Shown here: positions 47,475 to 55,538 of the stretch, one piece after another
How positions within the stretch are numbered: the stretch's first letter is position 1
Layout: every line of letters begins with the position of its first letter
From: an uncultured Acidobacteriota bacterium
GTDB lineage: Bacteria > Acidobacteriota > Terriglobia > Terriglobales > Acidobacteriaceae
Direction: 5' to 3'
NCBI GenBank assembly: GCA_903832055.1
Contig: CAILAC010000016.1
Span: forward strand, 806,001-870,000
DNA length: 64,000 nt
Position numbers and translations under genes: made by a program
Notes under the pieces: model-generated
What the model saw: the letters and a program-made list of their open reading frames with translations, nothing else
Database searches by the model: none
Told to the model about the DNA's origin: nothing

Positions 47475-49838
47475 CTACCTGACGGCAATCTTCAGAACCA
47501 CGAAAGGAGTCTTCGACTTCTTAGTTTTGCCCTTCTCGTCTTCCTCTTCTTCCATAAAGGATTCAATGATGCCGTTATCGACCATGGACTTCCTCACACG
47601 GTCGATGAGGCCAGAATACTTGCGGTAGTACGACTTGTTGTTCACGGTGTCACGGAAGTGAAGCAACATCCAAAGGTCGCTCTCCTTCACGCCAGAAATA
47701 AGTTTGGCACCCTTGTGATGAACGTTGTTGAGCTTCTGATAGTCGCGACGTTCCTTGAGGGCGGAATACACCGCTTCATAACACTCGGACTCTTTGCTCT
47801 CTGCCACGCCCGGCTTGTAGACCTCGCGGAGTCGCAACTGCCACTCAATGAAGCGGAACGCGGCCTCAAGACAAGGAGCGGTTACTTCGGCATCTCCGTT
47901 GCAAGCGGCAGCGACGAGTGCAATCCGGAGGGCGTGCTCAGAGAGCCGACGCCGCTCAGCATCGTCGGCAATCCACTCGTCCTTGGCGTCCCATACCCAG
48001 TCAGGGATGGCGACCGGCTTCAGGTTGTCGAAATGAACCTGTTTGAACCCACGGAGTGGACGCGCCTTCACGTATCCGTTGTGGTAGCCAAACATGAAGC
48101 GGTCAGCGAGACCGTGGACGGTGCTTGCACCAAACATCTTGGCAAACTCGGAACCGTCCTTGCACGCCAGTCCGCCAACTATCGACAACTTGGCGTACAC
48201 GACCTGACGGCCCTTTTTCACGCTGCCACCGTCTTCATCATCTTCCCAAAATGTGCAGAGCATGGGGGGCAGATTGGAGCCTTGAATAGCACAGGCGTTG
48301 AGCACGGTCTTCAGTTCATTTAGGAACAGGATGCGGGGCAGCGGTTCTTCTGTTGACAACTGGTTCATCAGGCCGGAGTGTGACCCCGGAGCATCCTTAA
48401 TGACGGTTCCCTCACCGGGCAGAAAAATGGATGCCTGAGCGGCTTTCATGCAGAAAGTTTTCCCTGTGCCCACGCCGCCAAGGAGGGCGCAGTACATGTT
48501 GCTGCGGACAAAATGGTCACGGTCTTCGATGTCCAGCGTGGAAGCGTAGGTGAGGATGGCCGGGTATAGCCAGCCGAGTGGCAGAGACTGCGGACAGTTG
48601 TTGGCTATCTCAGCCAACTTGCCGTACATGGCACACTGACCCGGAAAGTCCAGTCCGGTGTTCTTGTCAGGGTCAACGATGTTCACTCTGTCAGGGGTTG
48701 GGAGGTAGTCTTCTGGCTGGAGGGGCAAATCCCCATCGCGCTTCTGCTCAGCGACGAGCGAGTCAAGGTCAGCTTCCAAACCCCCGTCATAGCTCGGCTG
48801 TATTTTTACTGCTTCCTCCGGCTCGGCAACGACCTCCACAGGTTCATCGCCGTTGAGTATACGCATAACCTCATCAAAAGTGAGGATTCTGCCCTGCTTG
48901 TCACAAGTGTCGCTTTCTTCCTCGTCGTCAATAGTCTCTACGTCCCACTTGGGGTCAATACTCACGCCGTCATCGGCGGCTGACCAGATGGCACCACGGT
49001 ATGGTTCGCCACCGTCCTCAATCATCTTGGCGTTGAGGAAGGCGATGACCTGCCCCACGGTCATCGTTGAACCCTTGCAACCGCCAGCGAAGCAATGCCA
49101 GCCAAACACGCTTCCATCGTAGTAGAACCCTGTCTTGACGGACTGCTGATGCTTGTAACCGCAGACCGGGCAGATGTCGGTGATGAACCATGGTTCTTCC
49201 CAGTGACCACCGATATGGTAGTGCTCCATGGTGTCTTCGAAGTCGAAGTCTTCATGGACGGAGACGCATCCCTTCGGCTCGGGCTTGTCCTTCTCTCCAT
49301 GTGCGGCAACCCACTCCACAAGCCAGTCGGGGGCCTCGACGATTTCGGCATCATCAATGACGGTATAGACGAACCCGGTCGGATGCGTGGAGCCGGGTGC
49401 GATTACCTGTCGCCGGTCTACCTGAGCGTCGAACTCATAAGGCGAGGCATGAGCCTTCCGGTTTCCCATGGCACGCGAGGCCGGGGTCTGCTTCCAATAT
49501 TTATGCTCCCCTTTGCGGCTCCCTGCGGTGAAGGTGCGTGGAATCGTGTTGCCGGTCTCTGACTCAATCAAATTCCAGAGTTCACGGTTGTCAGCGTCCA
49601 GCATCCATTGACCGTCAGGTGTCGCGACGGCACCACAGTTAATGTCGTTACCGTACCGAGCAATCCAGCCACAGATGACATCAGGCTTGGTGCTGGCCTC
49701 GAACTGCCAGTTGTTTGGCAGCGGCTTCTTGTCCATGTAGCGAACGGGAATTACCGGAACCCCACGCCTGACCATCTGGACAGCAATCTTGTTGAACGGG
49801 AGGGGTGTTGCCGGTGATGTAACCACGTTGGTCGCCAT
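47475..49838 (-). CDS. Bifunctional primase-polymerase with AAA+ ATPase, replication protein
   Basis: 787 aa. The N-terminal prim-pol domain (about 15-190) has RGVPVIPVRYMDKKPL, the catalytic LDADN at 80-84, RKGEHKYW (His112) and VDRRQVIAPGSTHPTG. A zinc-binding module follows (CPVCGYKH about 223-230, WHCFAGGC about 247-254), then an acidic linker. The ATPase domain has Walker A GGVGTGKT (454-461) and Walker B-like ILFLNEL (503-509). The C-terminus is a DUF3987-like region with an Arg/Lys-rich end. It should prime and unwind the element's DNA. It starts 1 base after the small HTH gene and 390 bases from the iteron cluster. Confidence 0.88.
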   Translation of the reverse strand: MATNVVTSPATPLPFNKIAVQMVRRGVPVIPVRYMDKKPLPNNWQFEASTKPDVICGWIARYGNDINCGAVATPDGQWMLDADNRELWNLIESETGNTIPRTFTAGSRKGEHKYWKQTPASRAMGNRKAHASPYEFDAQVDRRQVIAPGSTHPTGFVYTVIDDAEIVEAPDWLVEWVAAHGEKDKPEPKGCVSVHEDFDFEDTMEHYHIGGHWEEPWFITDICPVCGYKHQQSVKTGFYYDGSVFGWHCFAGGCKGSTMTVGQVIAFLNAKMIEDGGEPYRGAIWSAADDGVSIDPKWDVETIDDEEESDTCDKQGRILTFDEVMRILNGDEPVEVVAEPEEAVKIQPSYDGGLEADLDSLVAEQKRDGDLPLQPEDYLPTPDRVNIVDPDKNTGLDFPGQCAMYGKLAEIANNCPQSLPLGWLYPAILTYASTLDIEDRDHFVRSNMYCALLGGVGTGKTFCMKAAQASIFLPGEGTVIKDAPGSHSGLMNQLSTEEPLPRILFLNELKTVLNACAIQGSNLPPMLCTFWEDDEDGGSVKKGRQVVYAKLSIVGGLACKDGSEFAKMFGASTVHGLADRFMFGYHNGYVKARPLRGFKQVHFDNLKPVAIPDWVWDAKDEWIADDAERRRLSEHALRIALVAAACNGDAEVTAPCLEAAFRFIEWQLRLREVYKPGVAESKESECYEAVYSALKERRDYQKLNNVHHKGAKLISGVKESDLWMLLHFRDTVNNKSYYRKYSGLIDRVRKSMVDNGIIESFMEEEEDEKGKTKKSKTPFVVLKIAVR

Positions 49839-49839
49839 A

Positions 49840-50046
49840 TTAGCTGGCCTCGGTCAGGTAGCGGGGCTTGCGACCAGTAGGGCGGCGGTGTGAAGCAGCC
49901 TTGGCAATGTTGCAGACCGTCTTGCGGCTGACCTGATACATCTCAGCCACCTGTTGATAAGTCAGAGCCGGTCTGGCCTGTATCGTATCTAGGATTGCGG
50001 CCCGAACCTGCCGCTTAAGTTCATACACGTCTAAGTTGCTAATCAT
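49840..50046 (-). CDS. Small HTH DNA-binding protein
   Basis: 68 aa. A Fis/resolvase-type helix-turn-helix (LTYQQVAEMYQVSRKTVCNI) is followed by a basic tail RRPTGRKPRY. It immediately precedes the primase gene (TAATATG junction) and borders the GACTGC repeat region, so it is a good candidate to bind those repeats and control replication-gene expression (inference). Confidence 0.75.
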   Translation of the reverse strand: MISNLDVYELKRQVRAAILDTIQARPALTYQQVAEMYQVSRKTVCNIAKAASHRRPTGRKPRYLTEAS

Positions 50047-50223
50047 AAGTTTTGCGTAGCGTCCTGTTCTTTAATACGGCGTTTTTTGGCACTGCTTACT
50101 CTAAAGGGGATGAAAGTTTACTTTTTGCACGCGCTGGAGTGTTTGAATTTAGCTTATCGCCGGTTGGATGATGTCGAGCATCGCCGGAAGAGGGTCGGGA
50201 CTTCGCCATGGAACTGTGCAGGG

Positions 50224-50498
50224 ACTGCCTCAGTCTGGTGATGACTGCAATTGACTGCTGGCAGTCACGGAGTTGACTGCACGGGCAGCGGGTTAAAGCG
50301 TAGCAGTCAAGAAGTCATATATACTCGCGCAAACTCCGAAAGACCCAATCAAGCCATTGATAAATATAGATATTTCTACTTCGTTTTAGTCGTTAATGAC
50401 TGCATTGCAGTCACTTGCAGTCAGGGTTCGACTGCAAGGTTCGATTCTCAAACTTCTCCTGAAATGTTCCCATGTACCCCACGAGCAACATGACTGCA
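50224..50498. repeat. Iteron-like GACTGC cluster, candidate replication origin
   Basis: Eleven copies of GACTGC or its complement occur in 275 bases: at 50224, 50244, 50254, 50262, 50276, 50304, 50399, 50408, 50418, 50431 and 50493. Two pairs form palindromes, TGACTGCTGGCAGTCA (50253-50268) and TGACTGCATTGCAGTCA (50398-50414). These flank an AT-rich stretch (about 50310-50397) that could melt. The layout is that of an iteron origin or a multi-site operator next to the replication genes. No gene is supported in the surrounding gap 50047-50708. Confidence 0.7.
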
Positions 50499-50708
50499 AG
50501 ACTCCCGATGGTCGCTGAACCGACGCGGACAGGAGGCGACTCTTGACATGGCCATCCACATGAGCGATGACCCGGCAGGGCAGATGTCTTGGCAAATTGC
50601 CGTTGAGCAGAGTGAATCTAGCACCCGGCAAAGAAAAACAACTTCGAAAATCTTTTACGTGGGCGTTCATGCACAAGCATGTGCAATTTAATTCGAGGAG
50701 CCGTTTCC

Positions 50709-51350
50709 ATGGAAGAGCAATTCACAGATTCATACCGAGCATTTCTCAGGTCAATGTGTAGCTACTGGGCACCGGGACAGGACGAGTATTTGAGCGGCGA
50801 GATTGTCCATCAGTGGTCGGTGAGACAGTCATTCCGCCGTGAGATGTCTGGCCAACAAGCGGAGGTTTTGAAGCGAGAATCAGTGCTCGGCGAACTGCTC
50901 TACCGAAAGAAGCGTGAATTGTGCAGACTTGGTAGGAACGGGCGCTGGTGTGCATGGCTGCGTCAACGGAAAATCCCACGTTCGACGGCGGACCGCCTAG
51001 TTCTTCAACACGCTGAATTTTTCAATTTGACAGATGAATTCCCACGTCGCGAACGTTCCGAGCCACTTGAGGCCAGCATCTCCCAAGCTGCTTACCGCAC
51101 CAGCGACAGGCTCGAAAACATGCTGAGGTCGCCTCAGGCACGGATAAAGTTCGTCCGCTGTCTCGGCGATTTACTGGGCTTCGATGTCGAATATGGCGAT
51201 ACGGATTCTGTTCGGCTCACTATACCTCCTCCGGTCGATGAAACCGCCACCACAGATTTCGAACCCAACATCATATGTGTAGGCGATGACGGAAAGATTA
51301 TCCCGGTGGACTATGAACTTCGGGACGAGGCGGAAGATTCCGTCTTGTAG
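50709..51350 (+). CDS. Hypothetical protein with HTH-like centre
   Basis: 213 aa from the ATG at 50709, which has GAGGAG about 8-10 bases upstream; the frame is open to 50679. The middle segment (LCRLGRNGRWCAWLRQRKIPRSTADRLVLQHAEFF in pieces: GRWCAWLRQRKI, PRSTADRLV) resembles the DUF3102/plasmid-partition style of HTH, where a host factor 'sees' a substrate before acting; the likeness is weak. The C-terminal part is acidic. It is the first plus-strand gene after the origin-like region. Confidence 0.65.
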   Translation: MEEQFTDSYRAFLRSMCSYWAPGQDEYLSGEIVHQWSVRQSFRREMSGQQAEVLKRESVLGELLYRKKRELCRLGRNGRWCAWLRQRKIPRSTADRLVLQHAEFFNLTDEFPRRERSEPLEASISQAAYRTSDRLENMLRSPQARIKFVRCLGDLLGFDVEYGDTDSVRLTIPPPVDETATTDFEPNIICVGDDGKIIPVDYELRDEAEDSVL

Positions 51351-51482
51351 TCCCGTTCCATTCGCCGGGAACATCATGCACTCCGCAGAGCGCAATACAA
51401 AGAGTTTTTCTGATTGGAAGTTCGACGGTCATGGCCGTGAACGTCGTAGGGGAATGGTCAAATGGAATCCAAGGAGGGCGTA

Positions 51483-51686
51483 ATGCCTGATACAAGGTCA
51501 GCGTCATGTTGGGAAGTGAAGTGTGAGCGCGACGGTGAACATTATTGTTCCACCGTGGTCGAAGCTGACTCCGCCGAGGAAGCCTTGCGAAAGTGGGAAG
51601 CTGAATCTGCTCTCGTCGGATATGCGACACCCATAGAAGTGGCTCGCATGGGTAGCCGCCCCGTCATCGAAGCGGAGTTGAACTGA
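51483..51686 (+). CDS. Small hypothetical protein
   Basis: 67 aa. A near-perfect Shine-Dalgarno (AAGGAGGGCGTA) directly precedes the ATG. The sequence CWEVKCERDGEHYCSTVVEADSAEEALRKW reads like a small beta-beta-alpha fold. It overlaps on the opposite strand with the less certain frame at 51542-51931. Confidence 0.6.
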   Translation: MPDTRSASCWEVKCERDGEHYCSTVVEADSAEEALRKWEAESALVGYATPIEVARMGSRPVIEAELN

Positions 51687-51931
51687 GCACGGCGCGAGTC
51701 ACAACAGTCGGCGGCGGTCCTGCCAGTGCCGGTCACCACCGGAATCGGAATTCCGTTTGCAACTATGAGGCGAATGGCTGTCCAACGGGATGGGATGCGA
51801 AAAATGGTGACGCGGCGTGCCAACTTGAACAGTACATCGTCGCTGATAAAGCGGAATTGTTCGAGCGACTGTAGGTAGTGAAGCTCGTCTCGGTCGGTGA
51901 TGTCGGAAAGTTCGATATCGGTGATAGCCAT
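51542..51931 (-). CDS. Hypothetical protein, antisense overlap, doubtful
   Basis: 129 aa from the ATG at 51931, which has a strong GGAGGAGTGC site upstream. The first 60 residues (AITDIELSDITDRDELHYLQ, then FKLARRVTIFRIPSRWTAIR) look protein-like. The C-terminal part is Ser/Ala/Arg-rich and lies opposite the gene at 51483-51686. It follows the serine recombinase by 74 bases on the same strand. The real gene may end earlier if a frameshift is present. Confidence 0.4.
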   Translation of the reverse strand: MAITDIELSDITDRDELHYLQSLEQFRFISDDVLFKLARRVTIFRIPSRWTAIRLIVANGIPIPVVTGTGRTAADCCDSRRAQFNSASMTGRLPMRATSMGVAYPTRADSASHFRKASSAESASTTVEQ

Positions 51932-52005
51932 GCACTCCTCCAAAGGCGTCTCGTCCAACCTCCATTCGCACTTGCTGAATGGCCATAGTCCGAGATTTGG
52001 GGATT

Positions 52006-52707
52006 CTATCCCCTTTTTTCAGGTTCTCTGCTACCCCGGCTGGCAACGTCCCGGCGTTGGCGGAGACGAAGGATTCGGTTCACAACGATGGGATTCCACT
52101 GCTCTGAATGGCGAGGCTTGTATCCGGCTGCATCCAGAGCTTCAGCAATAGCCAGATACGAGTGGCCCGTTTGCCGAAGTTGCTGCATCAGCAGAACTGC
52201 CTCGGGCTCACCTAAGTGGCTTCCAAATGGGTGCTGTCCTTCGCAGCGGCCATTCTTGGCCTTCTTGCGCTGCCTTGCTCCACGAAGCTTGCTGACAATC
52301 ATCGACTTCTCATACTGGGAAAAGGCTCCGAGGACTTGCCGCATCAGAACCCGGCTCGGGTCATCGCTGCAAAGGTCGGGCTCGGCCACCGACACGACTT
52401 CGTACCCGTTCCGCATCAGGTCGGCGATGATGGATTCCTGCACCATCAAGTCTCGTGCGAGTCTGTCCACCCGCTCCACGATGACGGTCTTCACGCCGTC
52501 GCCGTGCAAGGCTTCGATAAGGGCGGATAGCGCAGGTCTATGGTCGAGTTCTTTTGTGCCAGATACTCCACGCTCTTCGAAGGTCTGAACGACGTGGATG
52601 CCATTCGATTTCGCATACTGTTTGATGGCCTGATTCTGCCGGGGGAAACCGTCCCCACTGAGTTGACCTCTTCCACTGACACGAAGGTAAGCAAATGCTG
52701 TTTGCAT
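52006..52707 (-). CDS. Small serine recombinase (resolvase/invertase)
   Basis: 233 aa. The resolvase catalytic domain has the nucleophile Ser11 in AYLRVSGRGQ, then FEERGVSGTKELDHRPAL, VIVERVDRLARDL and the E-helix GAFSQYEKSMIVSKLRGAR. A short C-terminal HTH (LMQQLRQTGHSYLAIAEALDAAG) follows. It is complete and of resolvase/invertase size, not a large serine integrase. It may resolve element dimers or invert DNA. No classic RBS precedes the ATG at 52707. The gene at 52806 is divergent. Confidence 0.92.
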   Translation of the reverse strand: MQTAFAYLRVSGRGQLSGDGFPRQNQAIKQYAKSNGIHVVQTFEERGVSGTKELDHRPALSALIEALHGDGVKTVIVERVDRLARDLMVQESIIADLMRNGYEVVSVAEPDLCSDDPSRVLMRQVLGAFSQYEKSMIVSKLRGARQRKKAKNGRCEGQHPFGSHLGEPEAVLLMQQLRQTGHSYLAIAEALDAAGYKPRHSEQWNPIVVNRILRLRQRRDVASRGSREPEKRG

Positions 52708-52805
52708 ACTACTGGTATACGAACGCGGCAGCGTTTTTAGCTACCTTTTCTACAGAATAAGTATCAAGTGGCTGAAAATTTTATACTTAACCTCAGGACG
52801 TGCCC

Positions 52806-53690
52806 ATGCCCCAAGAGAACCAACAAGTTCCTACCTCGGTTTACGGATTGGCTGATGCCGGAACCGCTTTTGACCAGCGGCACCCACAATGGACAGCAGT
52901 GATGTCCCGACTCGCTGATGCCATCAATTTGACGTCCACTGGCACACAGGTCATGAAGAACCCAATAGACAAGTTCGTTTACTTCTTCGGAAACCTCGTC
53001 GCTGAAGACTTTATGGAGTTGTTCCTGATGGCGGCGAACGGCTACGGATTTGGGGCGATGAAGCTACTACGCTCCATGTACGAGCACACTGTGACGCTCA
53101 AGTACGTGCACGACCATCCCGAGGAACTTCAGGCTTTCTTCGATTTCGACCGGGTGCAACAGTACAAGCTGACGAAGCCAATCATAGACACATTTGGCGT
53201 GGATGCATTGCCCTCAGAGACTGTGGCCGCGACGGAGCAGGAATATGCAAAGGTCAAAGACAAGTTCATGGTGAAGTCGTGCAAGTCAAAGACATGCAGT
53301 GAGCAGCGTGTTAGCACCACATGGAGCAAACTGGACTTCGTGTCCATGGCAAAGAAGACGGGTGTCATAGGTTCGGTCATCGTCCACGGCTACTACCTAC
53401 CGCTGCGACATGCTCATTCCACACTCCGGGCAATGACCGAACGCCTCGAAGTGGCGGACGGTCAGATGCGCTTCAGGCGAGAATCGCAGCCAAAAGAAGC
53501 GGACGAGGCACTCATGACAGGCCACAATTGTTTGCTTTTGGCGCTAGAGGTTCAGAAGGAAAGATTCAACGTCCCCGGTCTGGAGGAAGCAATTCAAAAC
53601 TGCGTCCGCGATTGGACGCTTGTATGGTCACCCGAGTTTCTTGCAAAGATGGAGGCTGAGGCAAGGGATTCAGGAACGCCTCTCATTTGA
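52806..53690 (+). CDS. DUF5677-type protein
   Basis: 294 aa from the ATG at 52806 (AGGA 7 bases upstream); GTG at 52800 is an alternative. An all-helical protein with GAMKLLRSMYEHTVTLKYVHDHPEE, FDFDRVQQYKL and LPLRHAHSTLRAMTERL, the pattern of DUF5677 proteins that often accompany defence or mobile islands. No catalytic motif is apparent. Upstream, AAGTAT (52759-52764) and ATACTT (52783-52788) form an inverted repeat whose right half contains a TATACT -10 candidate, suggesting repressible transcription. Confidence 0.7.
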   Translation: MPQENQQVPTSVYGLADAGTAFDQRHPQWTAVMSRLADAINLTSTGTQVMKNPIDKFVYFFGNLVAEDFMELFLMAANGYGFGAMKLLRSMYEHTVTLKYVHDHPEELQAFFDFDRVQQYKLTKPIIDTFGVDALPSETVAATEQEYAKVKDKFMVKSCKSKTCSEQRVSTTWSKLDFVSMAKKTGVIGSVIVHGYYLPLRHAHSTLRAMTERLEVADGQMRFRRESQPKEADEALMTGHNCLLLALEVQKERFNVPGLEEAIQNCVRDWTLVWSPEFLAKMEAEARDSGTPLI

Positions 53691-53827
53691 TTTCAGACCC
53701 TCAGCATAGCTACGTCGCATTGGGCACCGCCAGAAATAGAGCACGACGAATTGCTATAAATCGCCGTCACAATCGACCGATTTTGACAGGCACGAAAATG
53801 AAAGAAATGGCTCCGCTAAGTTGTTGA

Positions 53828-55381
53828 TTATAGGTAGGGGGCTGTAACTATGGGAGCGGACGATTTTGACGGGTTCAGTGGGGGCGTCCAGAGGTCAACC
53901 TTTTGAGTGGTGTGGCAGTCCGGCTGTCGCGTCACATCTGTAGGCTGCTGGCGCTTGGGGTATGGCAGGACAGGCCATTTCAAAGCATCACGGAGAATCC
54001 GCTTCGTCCTCCGGTCACCAAATATCCCAACGTACCTGTGCTTGGGTGTTCCCTCGAAGAACTCGCAGCCCTGCTCAATGAGAATTTTCTTCTGCTCGGC
54101 TCGGGTACGCTTGTATTTCAATATGCCGCCCGAGCGGTCGCGTGCTAGACCGCTGACCTGTCGGGAATCGTGAATCTTTCCATCGGGCGTCCTGAATTGT
54201 TCCGTGGGCTGAGTCGGGCCGCAATGAAAGAAGTTGACCGCTTGGTAAATCGTACCAATCTCGCCAGCAGCCGGGTCGGAGTAGGCGACGAAGACGTTGT
54301 AGCCCTTCGCGGTCATTGCCCTGCACGCACTACTTACCAGAAATGATGCCGAGTGTGGGTGAGCCCAGTGGACACAGGCTCCACGACAAAGCGTAATGAC
54401 CCTATGCCGATGCTCAGAACCGCAAATGGATGCAGCCACTTTACTCCCCGCTGTCGAGCCGAAACAGGCGACTCCTGCGAGGTGGGAGCCGAAGAACAGG
54501 CCATACGAGAACTCAGTTGAAGAGTTCATTTCTCCGAGGTATTCATTCCCAAGCACGATGCTTCTCGCTTCCGCATACGTGATTTCCCTTACAGATGCAT
54601 TCTTGAGGTTCGTCGCCAGCTTTCGCTTCTCCTCAATTTCAGGCTCCGACTGCTCCGCCATCTGTTCGCGGACGATACGTTGGTGAGCCTTTCCGTTGTT
54701 TGGAAAGTCTTGAAAGCCGCTGAAAAGTTGCTCCTCAAAGCTGGCAGCATCCCTCCTTGCGTTCCAGAGCGCAAGTATCAGCTTCTTCCTGACAGTCGGA
54801 TTCAACTGCTCACGCAACTGGACGACCGCCGCCAGCTTTTCCTTCCGGCTTGCTGATTCAATATCCCTTATCAACTCGGTCGCCACCAAGTTGATGTTTG
54901 GGTCAGCGATTACGGTCGCTTCGGGCTTCAATACGTCCTTGACGGCACGGAGCAGAGCCGCCGTCGTCAGTTCCTCTTCCCGTTCCTTCGCCAGATTGAG
55001 AGCCCTCTCAAACGCGGCGGCGTCCATCATCTGTGCCATGCGTTGCCATTTGGAGGACTGGTCTTTAGAGATGCCAAGGTCGGTCAGCTTTGGGGGATAG
55101 GCCTTCGAGCGGCTCGACCGCCTTATTTTCCCATCCTTGCGGGGTCGCCCTTCCCCTCGCGCTCCGGGATTTTTGGTCATGTCGAGTAGCAGATGCCCCG
55201 CCCGGTGTTCCGCGAGTAGCCGTATCTCAGCGGCCAAGTTTTGCATCGCGAAATCACCGGCCTGTTTCGCGTAGACTCGGACGGCCTCAGCCTTGTCGCG
55301 TATGGACTTTACTTCATCTACGCGGCTGGCAGCGGTGATGGCGCGTCTAGCCGCGTCGTACTTGATGAGCCCAACGTTCAT
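53828..55381 (-). CDS. Phage N-terminal domain fused to Mom-like DNA modification domain
   Basis: 517 aa from the ATG at 55381; the frame is open to 55642 but that part overlaps the divergent gene. Residues 1-150 match a phage protein type (YDAARRAI, VDEVKSIRDKAEAV, AEIRLLAEHRAGHLL, GISKDQSSKWQRM) that normally stands alone. From about 265 the protein has a GNAT-like Mom region: GVACFGSTAG, VAYSDPAAGEIGTIYQAVNF (366-384) and KHRYVGIFG (447-455). Mom of phage Mu hypermodifies adenine and blocks restriction. If it is active, the fusion would modify the element's DNA (inference). It is divergent from the PD-(D/E)XK gene. Confidence 0.72.
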   Translation of the reverse strand: MNVGLIKYDAARRAITAASRVDEVKSIRDKAEAVRVYAKQAGDFAMQNLAAEIRLLAEHRAGHLLLDMTKNPGARGEGRPRKDGKIRRSSRSKAYPPKLTDLGISKDQSSKWQRMAQMMDAAAFERALNLAKEREEELTTAALLRAVKDVLKPEATVIADPNINLVATELIRDIESASRKEKLAAVVQLREQLNPTVRKKLILALWNARRDAASFEEQLFSGFQDFPNNGKAHQRIVREQMAEQSEPEIEEKRKLATNLKNASVREITYAEARSIVLGNEYLGEMNSSTEFSYGLFFGSHLAGVACFGSTAGSKVAASICGSEHRHRVITLCRGACVHWAHPHSASFLVSSACRAMTAKGYNVFVAYSDPAAGEIGTIYQAVNFFHCGPTQPTEQFRTPDGKIHDSRQVSGLARDRSGGILKYKRTRAEQKKILIEQGCEFFEGTPKHRYVGIFGDRRTKRILRDALKWPVLPYPKRQQPTDVTRQPDCHTTQKVDLWTPPLNPSKSSAPIVTAPYL

Positions 55382-55538
55382 GCATCCATTGTGCTGCAAC
55401 CCGGCCCCCGACGCAAGCGGGGACTTCCGGGGCGCTCCACTCAGAGTTCCGGGCAACCGGGGTTGGGTGCAGGGTCGAGCATGAAGGTCAAAACGGACTT
55501 TGACCTCACAGGAGCTAGACTGTCCATAAGCCTCTCTC

